Shown one piece after another: positions 43,309 to 54,747 of a stretch of 64,000 nt of DNA (position 1 is its first letter; the number at the start of each line of letters is the position of its first letter). Position numbers and translations under genes: made by a program. The stretch is from Nemania diffusa (taxonomy: Eukaryota; Ascomycota; Sordariomycetes; Xylariales; Xylariaceae): the NCBI GenBank assembly GCA_038501195.1, contig JBBPUQ010000004.1, forward strand, positions 2,356,001 through 2,420,000, read 5' to 3'. Under the pieces are notes generated by a model that saw only the letters and a program-made list of their open reading frames with translations, did not search any database and was not told where the DNA came from.

Positions 43309-46300
43309 TCACTCGATCTGGTAAAACAAGAACGTGCCACCTGACGCCTCTCTCTTCGCCTTCGTCAAGCCCCAGTATCCACCACACGCATGTCGCGCAG
43401 GGCTGGCGTAACCAGTGTATTGCCATCCTTGCTCTTCACTGCTCTCTTCGTGGAAGAGTCGGAAGATAATCTTCCCGCTGACCCAGGCTCGCCCCTTGAC
43501 GACCCAGCTGCCCATGTCGTCTCTTGACGCCCCCTCAACGTCGGCATCCCAACCTTCGTTTTCGACGCCACCACCTCCCGCAGGAGAGGCTTTCAGGGTC
43601 ATTGTCTTGCGGCCTGTCGGATCCTTCCTGTCACCCCCGCCCTCATAGAGATACGTCCCTGTCCATCGCCCAGTCACCCAGTCCACCAGGTCCGTAACAC
43701 TGCCGAACATCGCCGGGGGGTCGGCAGCCGGCTCGCTGTCGACGCAAAGCAACCGGTGCTCTGTGAGTATGTCCCCGAGGCGCCCTAGCTTCATCTTCTG
43801 GGCCGCGGCGAGGACCTTATCGTAGTGCAGGCCTCTGCGGGCGTTGCGCATGCCTAGGGACGCAGCCAGCTCGACTAACGCCGCAAGGCCCATATCCATG
43901 TTGTCCAGAATGACTGAGGAGGTTCTGACGGCGGCCTCGGAAGGGTCGACTCCTTCCTCGGCGTTAGTAGCCCTTGTCGCACCCACTTCCAGTTTCCCGA
44001 AGGCCCGTAGGAGTCTACTTAAATCTTTATCGGCCCTTTGGTTGAGCAGCGTCGCCTCCTTGTGGGCAGTGCTATTGAGAGTGGCCGCAGGCCCATCGCT
44101 AATAGTTTCTGTCGCGGTCAGCTGGTGGGCCCGGGCGTATTGCGCCGCCACTAGCACTGCTTCGGCGTCTAGAAGTCCTGGATTCGCGGAGAAGATATCC
44201 GGGTTGAAGCTCGGGCCCTTCGGAGCGGCTCCCTTGAGGTCGCCGGCGCCATTTTTTGGCGTTACCATTTTGCTCTCTCCTAGCAGCTCTACCAGCTCCT
44301 CGACCGGATCGAAGATCGCATTCTGTGTAATGGGGCCCCCCATGCCGCGTAGAATAGGCGGTGGGGGTGGTAGGGGCCACGGCATACCGCTTAGGAGTTG
44401 GATGGCGCTGCGTGCACACGCGGCTGCCTCCTCGAAGCGGTCCAGCTCGAGCAGCATATGGGCTTTCATCATCACGCTCTGGAGGTATGCCGGGTGGCCC
44501 TCGGGTATGCTGCGCGCGCGCAAGTCGGCGAAGTCGTCTTCGACGAGCGCGAGGGCCTCTTTGAAGTGGCTGGACATGGCGAAGAGGCTGACGTTCTTGC
44601 GGCGCAAGTAGGGCTTGACGTGGTCTTCCTCGTCTGCGAGGCCTTCCATACGCTTCGAGATGTCCTTTATATTGTCTAGCGCATCGGAAAACTTGCCCTC
44701 ACGCATCAGGTAGTCGGTCTTCTTGTCCAATAGCATGACAGTGTTGCCATGCTCGGGGCCGAACTTCCTATCTGTACCGATCTGGGCCAAGCCAAGGAAG
44801 TGCATTGACTCCTTCATGTGGCCCATATACTCCAGGAGATCTGAGATGTGCAAAAGAAGCTGTAGGGATACAACGTGATCGGCCAGTCCGTGCTCGACCA
44901 CGGCAGAGTACGTCTCCTTGCTGTATGCTACGATGGTGTCGGCGGTGCTGGGGCCAAAGAGGCGCCTGAGTGAGAGGCAGAAGTAGACGCGTGTGATGAG
45001 GGAATCGCGGTGGAGAGGCCCATATTCCTGGTCCGCGTCCAACTCCTGCATCATCTTATGTAAGTATTTGATGGGGCCCAGATGGCTCTGGCTCTCCATA
45101 TGAAGAGTGGAGAGAGACCACTTGAGATTCAAGATAGCTGGGTGCGTCTTCCCCAATGTCGTTTCCATTCTCTCGATCTCTGCTTCGCGAGATTTCTGTA
45201 TTTCCTCTAGCAGAGCGGGGTTGGCGCGGAAGTCGGTCCCATAATGTATGGGCTGGATGATGCCGCTAGCACACAGACTTCGGAGTGTGACGTTGAATGG
45301 CGCATGGCTCGTACGTGTCGAATCTATCACGTTCCGGAACTCTCTGGCCTTGATATGTCCCTCTTCACGGTATGCATCAGCGGCCACGCTATCATTCGTG
45401 GTCCCAAACCCCACCTCTTTGCAAAACGCAAGCTGGGCCGCTATCATGGCTTTAGTATTGTTATCATCTTTGGCTTGATTGTATTCATGAAGAAGACAGT
45501 CGAATATGTGCTTCCGTACGCGGAAATCGGCGTGGCAAAGGCTCTCTAGTGATTTGGACACCTGATTGAGAAAGTTATTGGTATTCCTCCGTGGATTGCG
45601 GATGAGCCTCGCCAATCTGTTGTGCGCGATCTTACCTGAAAGTCTCTGGCTCTTGGGAATGCCCCAGTGGTGAGTCGATCATCTTTTTGAGCTACGTCGA
45701 CGCTCTTGATGAGCTTGGCTTCGCCGATTGAGCTGGAGATGCCACACTTGTTAACAGACATTCTTAGAAGCTGAAGTACTGGACATGTTGATTTTTACCT
45801 GAGGTCGAGGAGATTTTGAGAGATCTGCCTAAAATCCGTTGCCGTATCTTGAGAAGTGCGAGAGCTCGCCGTGAATGACAATAGTCTCGGGAACAACTCT
45901 CCTAAATAGTCCCGAATCTTGTCGATGGCTAGCCCTCTAACGAGATCTTGCGCTAACTTTGTCATTTCGTTAGTCTTCTTATTGGTTGTGTTGGATAGCT
46001 TCAGAGGTTCTAGATCGGACACTGTTGTTGTTCCCGCAGTGCTGGACCAGCCGGTTGAAAGCCGACTCAGGGCACTGCTAAGACTACTGAACAGCAAGCT
46101 TGATGATCTTCGCACAAGAGGCGGCAGTTCCGCCATCTCTCCCATCTCCGCCAATTTGTTTCTAAATATAACCCATAAGCACAGCATGCCAAATGAGTAG
46201 AGGTCCGTGAGCTTCGCCTGTTGATAAGTGGCGCGGTCGAGGGAGTTGATCTCCGGGGCGCGCCAGGGATATGTACCGGCGAGGTCGAATAATTTGTTGG

Positions 46301-47085
46301 ATGCCAGAGCCGAGAAGCCAAAGTCTGACAGCTTCACGACCCCTCCTTTGAAGACGAGCGCATTTTCGGGCTTGATGTCGCCGTGGACGATGCCTTGGGT
46401 GTGAAATTGTCAGTCCCGTCATCGCTTCAGAGGGGTAGGGAAGAAAGGGAGAATCCAAAAGGAGCTTACCATTCTTGTGAACAGTGGCGAGGGCAGATGC
46501 GATCCCGGCGCACATCCGCAGTCTCGTCGGTAAATCCGTTTCAACACCTTTACCGCGCAAATAACTCCCCAGGTCGCCAAGCTCCGCCTTCTCCAGTATC
46601 ATGACAGGCCAGACGGCGACGTCCGCTTTGAACCACCAGTCCTTGATATTCTCGATCTCCCAGCTAATGGCGATGAGCTGGACGATGTTCTTATTGCGGC
46701 GCAGGTCCTCGTGGCCCAGCGCCATGATCTCGGAGCATATCTCACGGAACGCATGGTCCTTGGCCGCGGCTCGATTAGTCAATAGGCCTTGGGGCGGGCG
46801 CCGTCGCTTGAAGGCGAAGACGGTGTCAACGCTCGCGCGCGTCTGCGCCACTACCCCTTGGCCACCACGGCCCAGCGTGCCCTGCGCGTTGATCCACGAG
46901 AAGCCGGTAAGATCGACGCGGCAGTGCTGTGCGCAAGCGAGGCAGGAAAGAAGCGTATAACTGCCCTCCTCGTCCTCGCTCTTCTTTGACTTGACTCGAG
47001 TAACTCTAGGACTGTCTCGCAGGCTCGTCAGCTCGCCCCTGAACGCCTGGGGTGGCGCTTGACGGCGCCTGTCCATCCCAGACAT
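43309..47085 (-). CDS. Protein kinase with TPR-like region and C-terminal barrel-like domain
   Basis: Four exons close in phase: 47085-46470, 46393-45799, 45732-45636 and 45561-43309; 1186 residues. Introns start GTAAGC, GTAAAA and GTAAGA; the second uses a GTTAAC branch. The kinase domain (~70-400) has the glycine loop GTLGRGGQGVV, lysine in FAFKRR, catalytic loop IVHGDIKPEN (HGD instead of HRD) and DFGFSA. Then comes a block typical of fungal kinases of this type, VSKSLESLCHADFRVRKHI. TPR-like repeats follow (~480-800; GKTHPAILNLKWSLSTLHME, FGPEHGNTVMLL). The end (~1060-1186) reads GRWTGTYLYEGG, then WVVKGRAWVSGKIIFRLF, WQYTGYA and GGYWGL, a beta-barrel-like module also seen after fungal F-box domains. 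Likely a serine/threonine kinase with scaffold parts; its substrate is unknown. ATG 47085 is preferred to an upstream non-ATG. Confidence 0.88.
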
Positions 47086-48158
47086 AGATATTGACTGGTG
47101 TGGTGTACCCAACGTTGTGCACTGAAAGGAGTAATATGAGGTTGACTTTGTGCAAAGGCCAGGCTCTACAGCATATGATTCATACTTGGAAGGAAACTCA
47201 CGGAGGAACAGGCTGGTCGTGCAGTCGAGTGTTATGTCGAGGACCTTAGACTGTTAACTAATCAGAGAAGACAGTAGTAGCGTTAGGCCGCATGTAGTTT
47301 CGGCCGCTAGCACAACAGCTTCTGCTTGCGGCATCTTTTGAGCCGCATCCCATTTGGAATCGCCGACCTAATACTTGTCACATGCATATTTCTCTACGGC
47401 TGAGTAGGCATTGACATCCCGGGGACCCCGGACATGATCGGGCTGGGGTCACCAAAGCGCCGAGCCGAGCTCTCGGTGACCACCCTATATTGCATGATAT
47501 TGGTGCAGGGAGGGGGTCGATCTACAGCGTTATTCGTCAGCGAAACTGTCAAACTCTCAGCTTTGTCCCCAGCGGCATATGGTAGCGTCCAATAGCCAAT
47601 TTTCACAGCAGTGCAGCTGTCAGGGTATTATCGGCCCCCAATGTACTCTCCACACAAGACACGTCCTTCTCGGCAGAAGCACCCGCCAGGTGCGGCGACG
47701 TAAATGATAATTGCGAGTAGTGTACTGGTAGAAGTCAATATTCTCATTATAATGGCAGTCAAAGCATCATATGGTAACAATAAATTCTTATACAATATTT
47801 TATATGCGAAAATGGTCTACTTCATTGAGGGGGTATTCGAGATAGGCTCGCACGCCGAATTCCCCTATGAAGACATGATGACTAAACATAGCCGGGTTCT
47901 AGTCTTACGAAACCATAGGGGATCTAAAGTAGATACTGCAACATGCTCAAAGCTCTCAACTAAGTTCAGAGCCCCCCATACCTTCTGTCTTCTATAGGGC
48001 GGTTGGATAAGTATTTCGTTTCATGGGGGCCAAGAGTCTCGCAGGAGGCGAAGTTGTTAGTTTAGTCGATCAAACCAACACCAGCGTATCTCGGACAAGT
48101 AAAATAAACACCAGCTTTTAGTCGTGGGCGAGGAGGCCGCCAGACTCTGCAGATACAC
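47086..48158. other. Intergenic, no gene seen
   Basis: Promoter side of the kinase gene and 3' flank of the CorA-like gene. The frames present are short and unlike proteins. Confidence 0.4.
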
Positions 48159-50133
48159 CTAGGGAGAAACGGCGGCGGCACTCTTGGCTGCCGCGTCAGC
48201 GGTCATTTTACGGAGCTCCTTGCGCTCCTTCGCCGTCCATACAGCCTGCAGGACGGCGACCACGGCAAAGGTGACTAGAGTCATGGGAATCAACACAACC
48301 ACAAACTTCCAAAACTCTGACGAGACGTAAAAGGAACCCGTAGAATTCACATCTACCAGATGTGAACTGAAAATGCCCTAGAGTTTCACATCGGCGTCAG
48401 TCAACATCGAATCCGAGTCTCGTGCGAGATTGGAGCGGATAGCCATACAGATAACAGAGACGCGGGCAAATACAGCGTTGCCACCACCGTTAGAGCACGG
48501 ACATTCACCGCCGTCTTCTGTTCCAGCTTGTGCTCCATGTCCCCGCTGACCGCTATGCTCGTCATCGTGGAAAGCGAGGCAACATTTGCCTTGAGTGAGG
48601 ACTCGTTGGCCGCTGCGCTACGGAGGTTGGCATGGCCGTAGCGACGGTTCAAATGTCGAGCAACTAGTTTGAGCGTTAGCCTAGAGGCTAATGTGTTGAG
48701 GGGTGGGGAGAAATGAGGAAAGGGAGAAGGTTGGCCGAACCAGAGACAATGTGTCAGATGCACATTGCTGAAGATCGCTTATGCAGCGACGGTAGTACTT
48801 TGCCTCTGCATCGAAGTCGTCTAGTTCCACGGTGACGGCATCTTTCAAGGCGTCGTCCCCGTTTCTATCTAGAAATCCTCGCATCCTTCCTTGGAGATCG
48901 ATGGTGGCGTCCAGCATCGCCGCCGCCCTCAGTAACTTTTGCTTCAACCGTTGGAGATTTTGCCGATCCTGAAACCGGAGATCGTAGTCATCTGGCTGAA
49001 TATGATCGACCTCTGAGAAGAAGGACTTGGCTTCCTGTATGTGACACCCAGTCAACAATAATCTTGATTCTGGACGAACTGTCGGGCGATATTGGGCATA
49101 AAAGGCACAAGAATGGAATGGCAGAGAAGAATCATACAAATTCTTCTATTTTTGACCTCTGGGCCGCGATGTAGTCAAACCAATTGCACAAGGCGAACTT
49201 AATGAACATGACATGGAGGCGTGCAGCTCTACTCTTCCCTAACAGGGTGAGACGAGACACGCCCTCCAGCTCGGTCCGTAGTGGCTCTTCCAGGTGAGCA
49301 GATGGTTTAATGAGTATCCAAGATGACTGATCACCGGAAGCATAGTAATGATGATAGACGGCCGTCTGCCTGGGGGAGAAAGGGTCTCCTTCGGTCCTCC
49401 CATTATTCTCAAAGAAGTGAAGCATGTAACAAGTCTCAACTGCCGATGGTATTTGTGAGTGGCTGGGTGTCCCTGGCCTGTGTTCACCGTGTTGAGGTCG
49501 GCTTCTCGCTTACCATTGTCTACATCTGTAAGGTGACGCCTTGAATGAAAGCCGTGCCAGGTGTTGTTGTCATCTTTGATTTTGATCCCAAAATTCAAGA
49601 CTGTTCCTAAGAAAAAAGGAAACACCTGAAGGGCGTTTGCTAACTTGTCGAAGGTCTCGCTGGTCACCCTAAGCCGGTCCCAGGAGTTAGCCTGGCGAAT
49701 TACACTGTCCATATCATCAGAACACGGCTCGGCGGGCTAATGTTCAGCCGCAATATTCACGGGGTATATCCCTACTAGATCACATCTCCCACTGGCATGG
49801 GGAGCCCGGTGGGATCTGCCCCAAACTCTGTTCCAGTGCTCGCTGGTAGTTGCAAGAGTCGCAGCTTTCCCTTGCTGAATCCTAAGTTCCGTACTGTGAG
49901 ATGAAGACACCGACGCAGATTATTTTGCCCATGAACTCACCAGTTTCTTTACCTGCATTCCAAAACTCGGCGTCATCATGCTCCTTGGAGAATAGGGATT
50001 CCCGACGTTCCGATAACTTCCTACGGATGGCGCTTGCGTCACAGCTGTTGAGAGAAATGTGACTGGCCCCCACCCTTGTGTGTGGTGCTGCAGAATGAAT
50101 AACTGGGTGGTCAGACCGAGAGGCTGAGGACAT
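48159..50133 (-). CDS. CorA-like Mg2+ transporter family protein
   Basis: A seven-exon model closes in phase to 510 residues: 50133-49941, 49893-49784, 49736-49514, 49439-49138, 49034-48764, 48663-48449, 48377-48159. The 48664-48763 intron (GTGCAT donor) is the least certain junction. Family blocks: ANSWDRLRVTSETFDKL, VFPFFLGTVLNFGIKIKDD, ENNGRTEGDPFSPRQTAVYH, SSWILIKPS, then ANESSLKANVASLSTMTSIA and KTAVNVRALTVVATLYLPAS. Two C-terminal membrane spans follow, the second FWKFVVVLIPMTLVTFAVVA. Where bacterial CorA has GMN after the first span, this has GIFSS, as in fungal CorA-like proteins, so magnesium transport is not assured. The many introns and large soluble N-terminus are typical. Divergent from the 67-aa gene. 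Confidence 0.85.
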
Positions 50134-50660
50134 GGTGCGGGGATTCCTGCTGGGGTCGAGCGAGCAAACCCCAATCAAGCAAGTCTCCGAGACCAAAAGG
50201 AAGCAGAGATTACCAAGAAACCAGACCTTATCTTCCCGTAGACATGCCCGTATTTATGGACAACACTTGATGGTAACCTACGGATAGAGGCTGATTCAGG
50301 GGTCCGGGGGACTTGGTTGGATGGGGAAATTGGGGAGACTACCCCTGGCGAATAATACGACGCCACAATCCACGATACGCAGTTCGGTTAGACGTGCGTC
50401 TGCCAGCGCCCAGCAACCATATCTGCAGGCCGCGCGATCAACACCTGCTGTTCTGTGCAGATTCTATTAACGCTTAACATGCCTACATGCGGCTGAATTT
50501 CCCAGGCCCAATGAGTTGTCCCGGGGCATCTTTTAGTCCCATTCCCATTCCAGAGCGATCGTCCCCGCGGGGAGTCCAATATGAGCTCCTCCATCTCCTC
50601 GCTCGACTTCGGTCTCTCGGCTTCTGGCGTGCTCATTATTATCTCGTCGTGTTCGCCAGC
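50134..50660. promoter_or_regulatory. Divergent spacer between CorA-like gene and small gene
   Basis: The two genes start in opposite directions from this 527-bp spacer. A minus-strand frame here (ATG within 50388-50798) contains an acidic stretch but no family signal; it could be an extra 5' exon of the CorA-like gene. No TATA box is clear. Confidence 0.35.
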
Positions 50661-50999
50661 ATGGAGACGAACGTTGAAGTGAAATTGGTAAAGCAGGAAT
50701 TGCCATCGCAGTACCTTGATATTCTTAAACTGAGAGCGAAGCTCAAAGAACTGTTTCCGGGGGTTAAATGCAAGATTGAGGTGAGTCTTGACCATCACGC
50801 CTTGTCAGGGTGTTCGCATCCGGCATCAGCTAATCATCGGGCGCCGGCCAATAGCCTAAGCTCGAGCAAAATTTCACCATCGTCTTTGCACCAAGACTGC
50901 TCGAAGAGGTGAGACCACTGCCTACATCGTTTGATGAATTGTTACTAATTGGACAACTTGAAGGATGAGCAAGCTAGTGTCATATCGAGCACTGAATGA
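50661..50999 (+). CDS. Small three-exon protein, 67 aa, unnamed
   Basis: Exons 50661-50780, 50861-50908 and 50964-50999 close in phase 0 at both junctions. Intron 1 is GTGAGT with a GCTAATC branch and CCTAAG end. Intron 2 is GTGAGA with a TTACTAATT branch and TTGAAG end. The protein starts METNVEVKLVKQELPSQYLD, followed by an amphipathic segment (LKLRAKLKELFPGVKCKIE). The spliced middle is LEQNFTIVFAPRLLEEDEQ, and it ends SVISSTE. It has no signal peptide and one cysteine, with a mixed alpha/beta look. The short middle exon would be missed by simple gene finders. I cannot name a family; small proteins with a KLR.KL...FP...CK.E core occur in fungi in my recollection, without a known role. Confidence 0.6.
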
Positions 51000-51587
51000 T
51001 GAGACGCTCAGATTGGGAACATGATGTCAGCGTGACTAGGTGGTGTCGAAGGTATGGGTTGTAGCAATGAGTTGGGGAGGCAACGGTCGAGGCGAATTGT
51101 TTCATAATAGCTGTTGCCAGGATAAGTCTAAAGTGTAAAGATTCAAAGACAAGAAAATAACGCATGCTGAGCCGAGTATAGACTTGTTTATTCTTGGATC
51201 AATGAAATGTTCGAAACTAGCCTGGCTGTTAACAGTAATACAGCGTAACCCGTAGCCACCTCAGCAAGCAACTCTGGGATGCAACTCGGCAGGGAAAGTA
51301 AAAAGCTGAATACAGCTCAGCACCCCGTGCTGGCTTTGGTTGGCCCAAAGGCGGAGATGCGTGTCTCCACTCAACCCATGAGAACTGGTCACGCATGTCG
51401 CTCCGAGCAATGAGCCGCTTCAGCGATAATATCCTGTATATGATAGATATGCCGGCCGTCAATTCACAGAGACGCGTTCCCAAAGCCGCGGCGGGCAAAC
51501 ATACGCAACACGCTCTCGACCACCTATGCGTCGCGTGAATTATAATATAGTCACGGTTTCGAAGATTAACACTAAACATAGTTCACA
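51000..51587. other. Intergenic, no gene seen
   Basis: No coding frame of substance. The 3' part is the presumed promoter/leader of the kinase gene starting at 51588. Confidence 0.4.
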
Positions 51588-54500
51588 ATGCCTGTGGAGA
51601 AGATAGAGTCTTTACGGCACGAAATACGTAACCGCTATGTGCTGAATACTTCACAAGAACAGTTCGTACCGTACGAATGGCTGTCCGACCTCTTAACTGA
51701 AGAGAGAATCCGCGACGTTCTGGAGGCACTCGGCGACGGTATCATCGACAAAGACGAGTGTCCACAAGTCGCCCGAGATGTTCGGAATTTCGGGCTCAGA
51801 ATATTCGCCATCTTTCTCACCATGAATAAGCCTGACCTCATCTACCGTTTCTTCCAAACCGACCAATTTGACCAAGATACATGTAGCGTTCTAGACAAGC
51901 GCCTCCCCATGGATGAACCGAAGCTCAAGCATGCTCTAGGCTTGGCACGCATCCAAAAAGATATTAGTAAGCTATTAGAAACTGCTAACAAGAAGGGCGA
52001 AGTGCTCGACGGCAACCCTAGGTTTAAGGGGTTAAAGGAGCAGGAGGCAGAGTGCATCAGTATATGCCAAGAATTCATGGCGGTCCAGGACATGTTTCTA
52101 AGCCCAACATTCCCACAGGGGCCACTTCACCGCTTCTTGCTAGACTCGACGAGACTGCCCTTCGTTTTGAATCTAAAGCAAACCGAGACTGCAGGCTCAG
52201 GAGCAGTAGATCCCCCACCCGGGGGCTTTGGCAAAGTGAAAAAGGAGACACTTCCACCTCAGCATTACGAAGATAAGGCACGTAGAAACCTCCCACCCCC
52301 CACGCTCAAGTAATTAGAGCATTAAGTCCTGTAAGAAGATACTGTAGCTAACCGCTAGCCGGCCAAAGCAAGGAATGGTGGTTGTTCGAAAAGAATTGAA
52401 ATCACAGGGAAAAGAAGCTTACAGAGATGAGCTCCGTTGTCTGCGACTTTTGGCATCTACTCGCCACCCTAGCCTCCTCGAACTGTACGGTTCGTATACC
52501 TACCAAGCAAGGCATAATTTCTTGTTCCGCGAGGCGGTTTATGGTGATCTCCATGACCTGTTGGAACGAGAACGGCGTCTTCCCGAGTTCCAGCACGACG
52601 ACGCCTTCTACCTTGCCTTCTGCAGCTTGGCGTCGGCATTAGAACATGTCCACTACTATGCTAATGAAGATCTGGGGTTAGAAATGGTTGGTTGCCACCA
52701 CGATCTCAAGCCTCGGAACGTGTTCGTAGATGATGGGCGCTTTATTCTCGGCGATTTTGGGCTCTCAACCATGAAAGACAAGCGCGACCACCCTATGATC
52801 TTGGCTCAGGACCGCGACATGTACTTTGCCGCGCCCGAGAACATCGACTACGTCGAAGGGACAAGAGGGCATGTAGGGCCACCTGGCGACATCTGGTCGC
52901 TTGGCTGCATCCTCACTGAGGTCTACACCTTCATGAGAGGTGGGCGCCATGCCGTGAGAGACTTCAGACACAGCCGAGCATTGGAGCAGGACTTCGGCGA
53001 CATGATCATATCCATCAAAGCCTTTCATGATGGCCGCGGGAACTTGAATCCAGCCACTATCAAACACCTAGACGGAATGGAAGAAGCTGTTAAAGCCGAA
53101 ACCGCAGAAAGGCTGGCCCATGGAGACGGACGAAGACCTATACCCGAACTCGGCCTTATCCAGCTTGTGCGGGAGATGCTCATCATCGACGACTCCGCTC
53201 GTCCTAATATCAAAAAGGTTCTCCAGCGTCTTCGTTGTATCACGTTACAAAAGAAATCAGAGCCTATTTGCGACGAGCTACTGGTTTCACCACATTCCGA
53301 GAACGTCGAATTCATTATCGAGCGACAGGTCTTCCGCGAGTGGCTGGGCCGGCTAGAAGAGGCGGGACAGAGGGATCAACTGTACCTGCCCAGCGATGCG
53401 GCCTTCGATGAGACCTGCAAGACCTTAGACGCCTTACTTGACGAGCTTCGCCTCCTTTCCCAGGATGACCTCGAGTTTCCGCTCTTTTCACAGATGCGCC
53501 GGCTCAACGAGCAGCTGCTGGCGTGCCTCGACGTGAATGGCCGTCTCTCTATCCGGCGAGCTGTTGAGCGCAACACCATCCCCATCGCTCGTAAACTAGC
53601 TCGCGAGTCAAAGTTGCCCGACAACTCCGTGCCAGAGACCGCACTGCTCGGCTCGGGACCTAAAGCTAGCATACTCCGGCTCCTCGCCGCCGCCCAAGTA
53701 AAAGCACGGATGGGTCAGAAGGACAGTCAGGCCGTTCCCAAGCTGAAGCGCACGGACGTCACGCTCTTTGATCCTCCGAAGGTTGCCAACACTGCGACGA
53801 CGTTCCGGCTAGGTACGCTCAAACAGGGGGGCGCCGTCGAGATCCCCGTCGTTATCGAGGAGATGACTATCGACTCTAAGCACGCAAAGCCCGAATACAG
53901 CGACCATCTTTTCAAGCGGCTGGAGAACGTCCTCAACCTCGGCACCGCTGATACTCTCCGGGGCTTCTGCGCCCTAAACTGCAGCGGCATCTACTTTGAC
54001 ATGGACACCGAGTTGATCGGCCTAACGTATCAGTATCCTCCCAGCGCCAGTGGCAGCAAAGGCTCGACCCGCGTCGTCAGTCTCGCCCAGTTACTAGACG
54101 AGCTGCGCGAGACGGTCGACTATAAGCGTAATACCATGATCGGCCTCGACGACCGCGTGCAGCTGGCGCACGACCTCGCCCTCGCTGTCTCCAGGTTCCA
54201 CCACATCGGGTGGATGCACAAGAACATCTCGTCGCACACGGTGCTCTTCTTTCACGATGTGCCTCCACCAGCGGCCCGGGGGTCGCCGCCCCGCCGCCTA
54301 GCCCTATCGGCCCCCGCGCTCATCGGCTTCTCGCACAGCCGCCAGAGGGACGAGGCCGCCATGTCCAGCAAGCGCTACCACACGTCGACCGAGCTGCGCG
54401 CGTACCACCACCCGGAGTACGCCGGCGAGGGTGGCGGCGGCGGCGGCGACCGCGAGGCGTACCGCCCCGAGTTCGACTACTACAGCCTCGGCCTGGTGCT

Positions 54501-54747
54501 GCTGGAGCTGGGCCACTGGTGGCCGCTGCGCGAGATCGTGCAGGACCGACACGACCGCGCCGCCGTGAGGGACTACGTGCTCCGGCGGTCCGTGCCATTC
54601 CTGATCGGGGCCATGGGCGAGGCTTACGCGCGCGCCACGGAGGCCTGTCTGTCCGGGGTGCTGGAGGGGGACTCCGTCGAGGAGAAGTTTAGCAGCTTGG
54701 TGATTGCGCCTCTGGAGGAGCGGTTGGGTTGTGGATCGAGGATGTGA
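51588..54747 (+). CDS. Protein kinase with a second, pseudokinase-like domain
   Basis: Two exons, 51588-52309 and 52359-54747 (49-nt intron GTAATT, GCTAACC branch, CGCTAG), give 1036 residues. Residues 1-200 are a helical N-terminal region (WLSDLLTEERIRDVLEALG) typical of fungal kinases of this group. Kinase 1 (~215-570): PPPGGFGKV loop, VVVRKEL lysine, HHDLKPRNVFV loop with HxDLKxxN, LGDFGLSTM (DFG) and FAAPENIDY. The C-terminal half (~640-1036) resembles a second kinase lobe of the DUF7580/prion-inhibition type: LAVSRFHHIGWMHKNISSHT has HKN where HRD is expected, and DFG is replaced by IGFSHS, so it is inactive-looking. The pairing suggests a regulatory pseudokinase. A glycine run (EGGGGGGD) and strongly GC-rich 3' end are notable. 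Substrate and pathway are unknown. Confidence 0.88.

Noticed and set aside
43309..45615. The TPR/barrel frame as a gene of its own starting MARLIRNPRR
   Set aside because: Its apparent start lies inside an intron. Splicing 45636/45561 links it to the kinase exons through DFQVSKSLESLCHADFRVR, as in related fungal kinases.
45763..45798. A 36-nt intron in the kinase-TPR gene
   Set aside because: Too short for this genome. Using the next acceptor (45733) gives a 66-nt intron with a GTTAAC branch and the same phase.
54210..54692. A 160-codon plus-strand frame within the kinase-pseudokinase gene
   Set aside because: Alternate frame of a GC-rich exon; the product is proline/arginine/alanine-rich with no family match.
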